Part shown: positions 26,347 through 36,976 of the stretch, piece after piece
Layout of the letters: every line of letters starts with the position of its first letter
How positions within the stretch are numbered: position 1 is the first letter of the stretch
Origin: Acanthochromis polyacanthus
Lineage: Eukaryota > Chordata > Actinopteri > Pomacentridae
DNA: 64,000 nt
Assembly: GCF_021347895.1 (NCBI RefSeq)
Contig: NC_067113.1
Coordinates: forward strand, 40,277,474 to 40,341,473
Direction: 5' to 3'
Made by a program: the position numbers and the translations under genes
The notes under the pieces: generated by a model
Seen by the model: the letters and a program-made list of their open reading frames with translations, nothing else
Told to the model about the DNA's origin: nothing
Database searches by the model: none

Positions 26347-27000
26347 TATAAAACTATTTCGTGGCATTGCTGTCCTTAACGTCCTCTGTGTAGCTTTGTA
26401 AATTCTCGGCCTCAGAGTTGAGCCTAAATCTGGTGGATCAGCTGATTCAGGAGTGTTGGAACTGCAACACCTCCGAGCAGGTTTTTACGCTGAAATGCGC
26501 CACAGGACGCGCTTCTCCTCGTCCTGTCCGGCTTGTTTGGCGCTGATTGAAGGCGCAGCAGCCCCCATCACTCCCACCAGAACTACTGCTGCTGGGCTCC
26601 TGTAACCCTCCTCCTCCTCCTCCTACTTTTGATGGGGGGGTTGTGAAGTCACAGTGATGTCATTTTAGGATGTGAGAGTCGGGGGAGCAAGGTGAGCTGG
26701 TTTTTGCGGGTGAGTGGTAGTCCCCCCTCCACGGCCAGCGTTGCCTGAACAGAGGCTCGGAGCGGCGAAAGATGATCATCGCCACCGGCACCAATTCAAG
26801 CTCCGACGCGCTCCGTCCCTCTCCTCCTCCTCCTCCTGCTGCTGCTGCTGCTGCTGCTGCTCAGATCTCGGGCTATGGGGCCTTGATCTGCCTTGATCCC
26901 AAACTAAGCCTTCACCACCATCATGCCAAAGGACAGAAAACAAGAAGAGTTGCATTTCTAGGGCAGGTAACTTTGACCACGCGCCCCAAAGGTAACCTGG
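26347..27000 (+). promoter_or_regulatory. Presumed fgf6 promoter / 5' UTR region
   Basis: GC-richer than the flanks, with a (CCT)n/(CTG)n tract at 26821-26862. No convincing TATA box was seen. An ATG at 26772 opens a 120-codon frame that overlaps the fgf6 start out of frame and ends at 27134. If transcription starts upstream of 26772 this would be an overlapping uORF. The transcription start site is unknown. Confidence 0.4.
26821..26862. repeat. (CCT)n(GCT)n trinucleotide tract
   Basis: About five CCT units pass directly into about nine CTG units just upstream of the fgf6 start codon. It lies in a possible 5' UTR. Confidence 0.85.
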
Positions 27001-27343
27001 ATGGCCTCTGCGCAAAGGTGCCACTACAGCATGTCCAGCGGGGCCAGGGCGCACTGGACGCTGCCAGCAGTGATTGTACTGTGGACTTCTCTGTGGGGAA
27101 TCGCTTCGTCTTACCCGATTCCGAGCAGGACTAACGCGACTTTGTTGGAAAAGAAGTGGGAGACCCTCTTCTCCCGCTCCTATCTGGGTATAAGCGGGGG
27201 GAAATCGGAGCTGAACTGGGAGAGTGACTATTTGCAGGGCATCAAAAGAGTGCGACGGCTCTACTGCAACGTGGGCATTGGGTTTCACCTGCAGGTGCTC
27301 CCGGACGGCAGGATAAACGGTGCACACAATGAGAACCAATACA
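27001..27343 (+). CDS. fgf6a: fgf6 coding exon 1
   Basis: Signal peptide, glycosylation site and first beta strands. It ends in phase 1 (TAC A) directly before a consensus GTGAGT donor at 27344. Confidence 0.93.
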
Positions 27344-27962
27344 GTGAGTTGCATCAGAAGAGCGTAACCCTATGCGCAGGCTGTGGAAAAGTTCACAGCC
27401 GCCTCGCTTGTCTTTGCATGACATTTAATCAGACGTGTCGGCATGGTTGAAAGTTTCCCAGAGCGCAAAAAAAAAAAAAAAAAAAAAAAACAGCGTACCG
27501 AGCCTCGCTTTGCATCCGTGCAGCGCGAAATATCCTCCCAACCCAAAAACATGACATGAATGCTCGAGCCGGTTTAGACGCTGCTGACTTATTTTTACCC
27601 CCGCGTCCCCCTCCTCTGCAGCAGGACACGTCCTCTGAGCGCGCAGTGGAGCTTTAATGTCTAACATGCACAAGTGTCACGGCGCTAATTGAGCATCATC
27701 CAGTCGCAGTGCACCTGCAAGGTTACACCCATCACTGCTGCAGAGGCCAGTTTTACGCGACTTTCTCCCCCCCATTCCACAGGCGCAGTGTGACTCCCAT
27801 GTTTGCTTCCCCTCCCCACCTTAACACTGTGTTTGTCCAGGTCTGATAGAGATCTCCACCGTGGACCGAGGAGTGATCAGCCTGTTCGGAGTGAGGAGTG
27901 AGCTGTTTGTCGCAATGAACAGCAGGGGAAGGTTATACGGAACGGTACGTCTGTGCGCAACT

Positions 27963-28003
<41 letters not shown>

Positions 28004-30452
28004 GTGCCACACATCAGTGTAAGACGAGTTCATGTTGCTGCTGCATCCACGAGTTTATGAGCGCTGTTGTGTTATTAATATGCCCCGATGATAGGGGGGC
28101 TTCACAGCAGGGTCCAAGGAGCCCCACAGGAGAGAGCTGGGTCAGAATCTAGTAGTCCGATCCTTTTACTCCACGAAAAGAAGCAATACTGCATTATCAA
28201 AGTACTCCGGTGCAAGCAGCAGCTGTTTTTGAGCGAAAGTACTCAAGCAAAATGGGATTTAATTGATCATTTTTGCAGCAGCTGCCAATAAATATACTGC
28301 AAAGTCACTACAAGTGGAGTAAAAGATGCAATATTTCCATCAGAAATGCAGCGAGGAAGATCTGAGTAAACCTTCCTCCACTTAAATCTGCATATTTTTC
28401 TTATTTGCCATGAAGCTGCTCATAACAATCACACAGTAAAAACCAGTGGCACTACAAACAGGCTGGGTCTATAAAAGTAGGTCACTTCTGACACGCTGTT
28501 TAAAGCCTCAGATGCAAAATCAAAGGCAAGTGTCTCTGTGAAGATCATGTATTTTTAGGGACCGACGGCATCAAATAGTTGCAGTGGGGGTTTTATACAA
28601 AGAGAGACGTTTTACAGCATTGTTCTCAGTGATATATTATAGAAAATCTGTTCAAATCGGAACATTATGAAGTCAAATCTGACTCCAGGCTAACTTTAAA
28701 TCACTAATCTTGGCTGTTTGTTTAATATTGTATTTAGTATTTGTTGTTTAGTGATAAACCTGTCAGTTGACATTATATAGTAAGTAAATTTAGATTTGAA
28801 TTTTACAATGAACGATCCAACAGCTTTGTGTTGAATATCAGACTCTAAGGTTCAGACTCATGCTTCTTTCTTCTTATTTGAAAGGACAGCTTCTTATTTA
28901 GGTCAGAATTTGGTTCTCGTGTGTTCAGAAAGAGTTCAACACAACGTAAGTGCTCTTAAATTAAGAAAAGTTGTTACGAAAGCGCATTTAAAAGCTTTGA
29001 AGTGAGTAAAGCATTGCTATATCTACTACATTTTGTAAGCAAACATACTTTCATCTCCACATTTAGCCACTTCGTGCTTTGCAGATTTAGATTTTCAGTC
29101 CAAAATACAGCACATTTATGAGTTAAATATCAGCTACACTTAGCCTCGCTTTCACCATCTGCAGCTTTGACCCTCGTGTCGTCCTGCAGGTCAGAATTGA
29201 CCCATTTTAGTTTGAAAATGTGGAGGGAAAAAAAAGATATTTTCACAGTGAAACTTCTGATGTCCACATTTTGGGAAATTTTTGAACATTTTTTGATGGA
29301 AAAAAAGAAATGTTAAAAATGTTTCTTAAGAACATTCACATAAAAATCAACCAAAATCCAGCAAATTTCACTGGATTTTGGTTGATTTTTATTTGAATGT
29401 TCTTAAAGCAAATATTACTAGTTTCACTGATATATATGGAATCACTTTAGATATTTTTAGGATTTCTTTGGACGATGTTTACTCATTTTTTGAAAATATT
29501 TTCAAGAATTTTCTTGTCAAATCTGGGGGATTTTTTTTAATACAATTTTTAAGGAATTATGTGAATTTTCCTTCTGAAGGTTTTGCAAATTTTCAGAAAT
29601 TTGGAGAATTTTTTTGCTGAATATTGGGATTTTTTTCAGACGAGGAAACAATATTTTTTGGTGCCAGTAAACGAGGACAGCAGGAGGGTTAAATAATAGA
29701 GTGTAATCCAGTGACATGCTGAGCCATTCTGCATGATAAATACTTTTACTTCTGGTACTGTGAGTATATTTTATGGATATAAACATGCAGGACTTTAACT
29801 TGTCACAAAGTGTTTCTACACGGCGGTATAAATACTTCTTGGTACTTCTTTTACAAATGACAGTACAAAACAAACCTGCATCTAATGTCTAAATGTGGTA
29901 ATTTAAGGACTTCTGAGTACAATGCGTGCTTTGATTCAACCACAGCGCGTTTGTGTGTCGTTTAAACTTTGGTTGCAGCTCTTTTAGTCGCGCTCCTCCT
30001 CAGGATTCGCGTTAACGTGGTCACTCAGTCGGTCAGCACACCTGAGATTTATTTTACGAGCTCAGCAGTAAAAGCAGGAGGCTGCCATCTGCGTTTGAAA
30101 AGGGTATTTCTTTTGCAACAGCATGCCACCTCCTCCTGTTTCCCTCAAAGCACGCTGGCCAGGCAGGCTGCTCGCCAAAGTAAAGGTCACGTGGAAACCA
30201 TGCATATGTTGTGATGTCCGTCCAGCGCCATCCACTGACTCCCGTCTTTCTCTCCCTTTCCTCGGCCTTTTCCAGAGAGTCTTCAGGGACGAGTGCAAGT
30301 TCAAGGAGACTTTGCTGCCCAACAACTACAACGCCTATGAGTCTTTTGTTTACAAGGGCTTCTACATCGCCCTCAGCAAGCATGGCCGCGTAAAGAGAGG
30401 CAACAAGGCCACCACCGCCATGACGGTCACACATTTCCTCCCGCGACTATGA
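27001..30452 (+). CDS. fgf6a: Fibroblast growth factor 6 (probably fgf6a), 3 exons
   Basis: Secreted heparin-binding FGF of the FGF4/6 subfamily, known as a ligand of FGF receptors in muscle and mesoderm. The joined exons 27001-27343, 27841-27944 and 30276-30452 give 207 aa (human FGF6 has 208). Visible parts are a hydrophobic signal segment at about residues 18-37, one N-glycosylation site (NAT, residues 45-47), and the beta-trefoil core from about residue 83 ([19 protein letters not shown]) to the end ([10 protein letters not shown]). The two FGF4/6-type cysteines are at 89 and 156. Middle exon length (104 bp) and intron phases (1 and 0) are those of the FGF family. I chose ATG 27001 because a second in-frame Met at residue 11 matches the arrangement of human FGF6. 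The neighbour fgf23 at 36.7 kb supports FGF6 over FGF4. The 'a' suffix rests on synteny only. Confidence 0.95.
27467..27490. repeat. 24-bp poly(A) tract in fgf6 intron 1
   Basis: An uninterrupted A run in the 497-bp intron between fgf6 exons 1 and 2. Confidence 0.9.
27841..27944 (+). CDS. fgf6a: fgf6 coding exon 2
   Basis: The 104-bp exon follows a pyrimidine-rich tract ending CCAG and encodes [10 protein letters not shown]...[13 protein letters not shown]. Its GTACGT donor starts at 27945. The length is the invariant middle-exon size of FGF genes. Confidence 0.95.
27964..27999. repeat. (CT)n microsatellite in fgf6 intron 2
   Basis: A CT/TC run begins about 20 bp after the exon 2 donor. Confidence 0.9.
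29171..29688. mobile_element. piggyBac-like MITE copy 5 in fgf6 intron 2
   Basis: TTGA (mutated) at 29167-29170 and TTAA at 29689-29692, with the same ends and central palindrome. Confidence 0.85.
30276..30452 (+). CDS. fgf6a: fgf6 coding exon 3
   Basis: It starts after TTTTCCAG and encodes [20 protein letters not shown] and the terminal THFLPRL, then TGA. The C-terminal half of the trefoil includes the basic heparin-binding stretch ([11 protein letters not shown]). Confidence 0.95.
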   Translation, partial: RVFRDECKFKETLLPNNYNAYESFVYKGFYIALSKHGRVKRGNKATTAMTVTHFLPRL

Positions 30453-31240
30453 GAGAAACTGGCAATAACTGAGTAATTTGCACATGTGGATGTTCTTCCA
30501 GGTAACATAGAAATGCATAGTCATGATATACAAACCCACGGACTGCGAAAGAAAACACAAATATTTATTCTGTTATATATATGTATATTTGGATAGCTAT
30601 CTTTGTATATGTATGCCATACTGTGCTGCTTATTGTTTTTACGGACGGGGGAGTCGAAGCCTTTGCCTGTCTCACTTTACCTTGGTGCTTGCTGTAACCG
30701 AACGACGTGTCACTTCCTTTTTTTTTTGAGATGGAGGATGAGCTATATTCTGTGCTTTTAGAGAGTGAAATGAATACTTTTTATTACCTCAAAGAACCAC
30801 TTTACTAGATTAAGGGATGCATGGACTTCTGCTCAAGTATCTGCTGAGTTTATTGTTACTTTTCAAACCTTTGAGCGCTTGACGGTTCCCTGCTCGATCA
30901 TCCATGTCCGGCAGCGGGGGAAACTTAAATGCACTACCTTTGCTGCACGATTTAAAGGTGCCTTGGTGTTCCCACTTGTGGCCCCCTTAAACTTGCATGT
31001 AAGAGACACCCGCTGGAGTCAGAAATAGGGCTGACGCTCCGGAGAGGGCCTCAGAAGGGGAGGGGAGGGCAAGGGGGGGGCTGACTATCTCTGGTTTATT
31101 TTCTTTTCTGTAATTAGATCGATTAAGTAATAAACAATCTGTGGTTGAGACCAGAGAGCGGTCGGCCATAGAGCCTGGCACACGGCCATGAGTTTAACTG
31201 TGTGGCATCGCCAGCGAATAAACAGGGTGGAAACTTATCT
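30453..31240 (+). other. Probable fgf6 3' UTR with AATAAA signals
   Basis: It follows the fgf6 stop codon. AATAAA hexamers at 31129-31134 and 31217-31222 are the first plausible polyadenylation signals. The extent is inferred; no transcript data are available. Confidence 0.4.
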
Positions 31241-33755
31241 ATCCCAGCATGGAGAGCATTTTCGTTTGGACCTGGCTTGCACAGGAGTCGACTGAGCGGA
31301 TAGAGCAGAAACGTTCCTGCACATTGTCCTGGACAGAGCTCCTACAGTAAAGTGGGTTGCTGTTTTTTGCAAAGCTTTAGCTGCTGTTGAAAATGATGTC
31401 TACTGTCCATTAAAGCCAATGGAAACCAGTGTAAATAGTTGCAAATGTAAAAGAAGAATTCAGGAGCTTCTTAACGCTGCTTTGTCGCAGTTGCCTGAAG
31501 GAGGCAAAAATAGTTCAGGCTGCACAGCGAACCAGACGATGGTGCCTGAATGTTCTGGTGAGAGCCGTTCCCCATACGTTTGTTTCTTCACTTCATCTTT
31601 GTGTCGGTGTGTCCGGTGGAGGATTATGTGCCCCGGGCCTCTTCTCCTGCTTGCCTGTGTGTTCTGCAGCAGCACTGCAGTGGCTGCGAGGTGTTGGGAG
31701 CTGAAGTCGAATGGTCTTAAACGCAATTAGGGATGAGCCAGTCAAGTGTTTGGAAGGACTAAAGGACAGAGCAGTTGGTGGATTAGATGCACGCTGTAAG
31801 ATTTCTGTTGGTTTCAGCTTAATCTGATGCATTTGGATGGTAAAACACTGGCACAGAAGGTCAGAAAGTTCACAAATTGCGACTAAAGTTGAGATATTTA
31901 TAGTAGCAGTTTGTTCACAAAGCCTGAAAGCGTGCCGCGCTTTGCAGACTCACGGTGCAAATATCTCGTTACATATTCCAAAGATGTTTTTCTTGCCTCA
32001 TTCTGAGGATTCCTGGGAGTCTCACAGAGTGCATCTAGCCATGTAATCTCTGCAGCTGTTAACTTCGCCGTCAGCCTCCATCCGCTCTTATGCGAGAGGA
32101 AGCAGGACTATTTAAATCCAGGAAAGACGTATGCGAGGGAGCAGGCCCACTGTCTTTGTTGTTCGACAAAGCCCCTGCAGGAATGTGGATCTGCCAGGAT
32201 GACAGGCAGCTTCCCACATACCTGAGCTCTACGGCCCCCCTGCTACCCACCTCTGCCTGTCCCTTTACCCCCCTTCCACAGCTCACCCTGTAGGCAGGGA
32301 CCTTGGGATTCCAGCTGTAACCCTGGAACTTCCTCCTCTCCTTTCAGCCTTTTTTAGTTCAAGGTCAGAGCCACGGAGCAGCCTTGGCCCTAACCCCGGT
32401 GGCCGCGGTGCTCCGGTGTAGCTTGGATTTCAAGTATCTTTCTGATGCAGCAAACACTTTATTTACTGGTTAAATGTATGTAATTCAGTACACTGATGAC
32501 CCTTTAACTGACAGGTACAGAATCGTAGCTGCTATGGCTCCCTGTCGACAACCTTTTTTCAAACATCCCTCTCTGAAAAAGAGCTCCACTTCTTTAAAAC
32601 GCAGCTCCACAACATGCTGTGCTTCCAAGTACTGGTGTTGGGGTGTTTCTAGGGAGGGGACATGTGCAGAGTTAATGCAGTGCGAGGAGCAGAGTCACGC
32701 AGAGCCTCTCCTGGTCCTGCAGGATGCCTCCACAGCCTCCTCAGGACGAAGCATCCCCACACCGACACAGCATCGCCTGCTGCTCAACACATCCACTCAC
32801 ACCAGTGTTCTACGCACATGAAATCTCTTTTTGCTCTGGGGACGTGTTTTTTTTGTGCGAGTGCCGAGGCTACACCGCCAAGCAGAAGTTTCAAAAGCTG
32901 ATGAAGACCTACTGCTGTGGTAGATGAGGCTGCATGTAGTACCACTGATGTACATTTATTCTCGGGAGTAAACGGTCATCCTTTTTTTTGAAAAAGAAAA
33001 CGGCAAACACAATCGACATTTCCTGCAGTTTCAGCTGAGGAAGGCTTGAAAGTGAACTTTGCGCATGCACAGCAACGAGCACTTCTCTCACCCACCTCGC
33101 AATCCAGATGTCCGACGTCTCTAGCAGCACCTTATCGAGGACATCCTGATTATGAGCTAGCGTAAAGAAGAGATTTTCTGTCCAGAAACAGAGCTGGACG
33201 CCTAAAAGAGGAAAAGTTTGTGTCTAAAAAGGAAATTCTCACCTTTCAGCTTTGACCAAAAAATTTATTCAGATTTATCTGTTGTCTCTTTTTTTTCTTT
33301 CCACAGCTTATCATAGGTCAAATTTAATTAAGTCAAGGTGAGGAATATCTTTTCTTTATAATGTTTAATGGACTCTTAGCATGATGAAGGGTGTGTGCTT
33401 CATGTGTTTTTTTTAACTCCTACTCTGACAGGAGTGAGCCTCCACTCGATTCCTCTCCTCTGTTCTCATATACCTCACCTTCTGCCTTAGTTTTGGTTTT
33501 GCTGATGACTGTAAATTAAGAAGAAACAAAGTTCAGCTATTCGTTTCTGAAAACAGACAATGCTAAGTAAGGATATTAAAGTTTTTTCCTTTTATTTTTG
33601 TACGTATGTGCTGTGCACAGCAGTCTACTGTATTCCTGAGATAATAAAAGTTTGTTTTGTTTTTTAACTGGTTGATGGCTTTGTTTTCTGTACTTTATTC
33701 AGTAAAAGGATCTACTAGGACAGACTTACTGTTACATGCGGTATGATTTGGCTGT
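31240..33755. other. Spacer between fgf6 and the retroelement cluster
   Basis: No coding exon recognised. Short frames on both strands lack family similarity. An isolated AATAAA-like signal near 33645 is not linked to any gene I can see. Confidence 0.5.
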
Positions 33756-35215
33756 TTGTAGAGGAGCAGCGCTGCACCAAAGCGAGGCTACAGATGACTC
33801 TCTGATCAGAGGTGTCACTTCAATCCTGACAACAGGAAGAGAGTGGACTGCCAAGACCGCAGGCAGTATCTGCTCTCCACCATGGAGACATGGTGGGCCG
33901 AGTCCAGCGAGGAAGAGGAGGGTAAGGCTCGGTGAAAGACGACCTCACCGGAGCCAGGCATCCTCACTGGAGCGGTGGAAGTTGGTCGAGCCCGAAATCC
34001 CCAGCAGGAGGAGTCAACAAGGTTTGCCAAGGCGGTGATGGAAGCCAAGCATGGCCCTTGGGTGAAACAGGAGAGCGTGGAAAACCAGAATATCACCCGG
34101 AAGGATTTGTGGGAGATGGAGGCAAGCAGAGTAAGTCCTTTCTAGTCCTCAAAATCACAATTAGTGAAGATCCACTATGCATCCTGTGTCATCACCAGTG
34201 ACAATAAAACCCAACTTTAGTGGGTGACTGTGTAGGTTCTCATTCATCCAGGTTATGGTTATCCAAAGGTTGGTGTTGCCTCAGCTTTTAAACCTCTGTG
34301 AGGTGTGTCCAGGGCTATTATTCCAACGACCAATACCGAGACTCGTCTGACTACTCAACGAGAGCCAGTTCCTCAGGACAGGATTCGGCAGTCTTCCTTC
34401 TCCTTAAGGAAGAAGGACACTCGTTTCAGGACACCAATGTTCAGATTTTGGACAGGGAGGTCAGATGGTTTGAGAGAGGAGTGAAAGAAGCCATCCATGT
34501 CTAGGTAGAGAAGCCATCTCTGAACAGGGGGGGGTGGTCTGCGACATCATCTTTCGCCAATTTACAATCAGGTCCTTTCAAAACTCCCCAAAAGAACTCC
34601 TCAGCAGACTCATGCCAATGACCACCATTAGTACACGAGAGCTCAGCGACATCTGTGCATTTCAACGACCCCCACCGATACAACGGTCATCGTTGAGTAG
34701 TCAGATGAGTCTTGGTATCGGTCGTTGGAATAATAGCCCTGGAAACACCTCACAGAGGTTTAAAAGCTGAGGCAACACCAACCACCACCAGAACTGAAGA
34801 AGCCTCTTGGATGAGAGGTGAAACGTCTTCAAGGAACTTTCTTAAAGTCCAGTGGATTGATTTAAACTACTCTGGATAACTTTAGTGGTTGCAAAGTGAG
34901 CCTCTCCCATAGTCGGTACACGTGGAGACTCAACCGAGTGCAGTGGAATACACGACTAAGAACCATCAGAAGCCAGATGTGCTGCTGTTCTCCAGCTATC
35001 TGCACACACATGGAGCTCACAGTGTCTTAGGATGAAGAAGCAGAGACACACTGACTCGCCGCTATTGAGGAACCTGACCATCACAACAACATCAGCTGTG
35101 GCAGAGTGGACCAGTTAGAGGCTCTGGCTGAAAAGACGGACCGAAGAGATACCCGGGCCGTTATACCCGTCAACAAGAAGCTACAGCGCTCCAAAAACAA
35201 AACTAAACAAACACT
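33756..35215 (+). pseudogene. Degenerate retroelement ORF, split by the Penelope-like insertion
   Basis: The part before the insertion includes RFAKAVMEAKHGPWVKQES and KDLWEMEAS (about 34015-34130). The part after it reads RNHQKPDVLLF-like text in broken frames (about 34960-35010). I take these as decayed pieces of one LINE-type polymerase ORF, recalled from similar fish sequences. Family assignment is uncertain. Confidence 0.4.
34227..34877 (+). mobile_element. Penelope-like retroelement 3' fragment
   Basis: Flanked by a 14-bp near-perfect duplication AACTTTAGTGG(G/T)TG (34213-34226, 34878-34891). The frame 34360-34501 reads RASSSGQDSAVFLLLKEEGH and then ILDREVRWFERGVKEAIHV, like the end of the GIY-YIG endonuclease of Penelope-like elements. 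A stop and a poly-G frameshift (about 34527) follow. A 91-bp inverted repeat (34271-34362 / 34690-34780) surrounds the coding remnant, as expected from pseudo-LTR copies in opposite orientation. Confidence 0.75.
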
Positions 35216-36651
35216 CTAGCAGCACCAAAAATGCTATAAAATAAATTAAAAATACATCTCATGAAAGTTTCTAGCCTTAATTTTGCATAAAATCATGTGT
35301 AGTTTTTGGCTTTTAAATGTTTAATTGAAGGATATTTATACGTAAAAACAAAAACAGTGGAATACCTATAAACCAGCTTAAATAATATAATAATACAAAT
35401 AATGAGGCTTACTACTGCAGTAAAGTGAACTGCAATCACACAAAATATCCCAGTGAAGAAACAGAAGTAACAAAAATACTTGTTTTTCAGTTTTTGGTAT
35501 CTCATTTTAGAAATATATTTACTATATTAAATATTAAATAGAAAGCTAATATTGGTGAAATTACAACAGAAGTTAATACATGTATTTTAGTTGTCTTTTT
35601 ATATTAAAAGAACAGACTTTTAATGTTATTTTACATTCACAGTCTGTTTCTGCAGTTTTTTTTAATACTTTTGTGTATTTTAGTAGTTTAATTATTGGAC
35701 AAATCGCTCTATGTTGAGAATCAAACAACCCATGGACATTATTATCTTTAGAAAAGGTCACAGAGAAGAAAGGGTTCTGCTTTCATCTTAAACAACGTGT
35801 ATCATGTCTCCTAAGATTATCATACGCCTCTTTGCAAAGTATTCTACAAATTAAAGGTTGTAAAATAAAGCATTTAAGAAGCATAAATACAAATACTCCA
35901 CTAAAGTAGCTCTAAATTGTACTTCAATACAGCAATATTAGTGATTTAAATAGTAAATTTATAGATTTATATGCATTACATTACTGACTTCCTCAAACAG
36001 GAGGTCAGTTTTTAGTTTAATTCTAAGGAAAAGCACATTTTATTTTCAGGGGAGATTTTAGAACGCTTTTTACAGACTTACATCCACTGTGATGTGTCCT
36101 ATACTGAAACTCCAGCATCTCAGAATAGACTTTTGCCATTCAGCTCCAACTTCAGCCTCCCAGCAGAACTCATAAATCCGTGGCAGTGTCTCCTCCTGCT
36201 GGTGGAACTGTGCAAATGCTGAGCTGTGCAGGTGCGTAAAGACAGCAAACTCATTTCTAAGTGCATGTCCTGTGTGGCTAAATTTATCTGTTAGATTCTT
36301 AGGAAGTTGGACTTGCTTTACATTACGCACGTTTTTATCAAAAATCTGTTCAAATCTCAGAAAAAATGCGTTCCTAATTGCATTTGAAAAGACATCCTGC
36401 TTGTTATTTATATTGCCCAATACGCTTTTCTATTTGGAGACACTCTGAGTTTAAGGTGGATGAGTCAAGAAGTGTACCCAAAAATAAGAGTCCTGTTGTC
36501 TGACCAACAGCATGGGGGTAAACAGACAGAGGTGGAAGTGGCCCTTCCGCTGCAGCAAACCCGCACATCTGCTTTGGGGGCGAGTGTCTGGTTGTTGTTG
36601 TTGTTGTTTTTTTTACGCAAAGGATGTGAGCAGGAGTGGCACTCAGGAGGC

Positions 36652-36659
36652 TTTAAATA
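36652..36659 (+). promoter_or_regulatory. TATA-like box of fgf23
   Basis: TTTAAATA lies about 83 bp upstream of the fgf23 ATG. A TATA box is usually about 30 bp from the start site, so this would give a short 5' UTR of about 50 bp. Inferred from sequence only. Confidence 0.45.
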
Positions 36660-36741
36660 GGAACTGTCTCCAAAGTTTGGGACAACAGAGCATCTGAAAA
36701 CTTCCAGCAGCTCGCAGTGCAAACCGCCAGATTGATCCAGG

Positions 36742-36976
36742 ATGGACGTCAGCAGAAGACTGGGGATGAGAGACACCGTGCTGGCGCTCTTGCTCGCTGT
36801 CCTGCAGGGATTTCCTCTCGGGGAAGGGGCCCCGAACCCGTCACCGCTGGTTGGCTCCAACTGGGGTAACCCGAGGAGATACATTCACCTGGAGACTTCC
36901 ACGGATCTCAACAACTTCTACTTGGAGATCAGACTAGATGGCACCGTGCGCAAAACTACAGCCAGGAGCTCATATA
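36742..36976 (+). CDS. fgf23: fgf23 coding exon 1
   Basis: Signal peptide plus the first part of the trefoil. It ends TAT A (phase 1) before the GTAAGA donor at 36977. Confidence 0.94.

Noticed and set aside
26776..27354. 192-codon minus-strand open frame across fgf6 exon 1
   Set aside because: It is the antisense shadow of GC-rich fgf6 exon 1 and the triplet repeat (poly-Gln, poly-Glu). No family similarity.
36070..36420. 116-codon minus-strand open frame upstream of fgf23
   Set aside because: Looks protein-like in composition, but I recognise no family and see no exon partners. Kept out of the gene list; a database search would decide.
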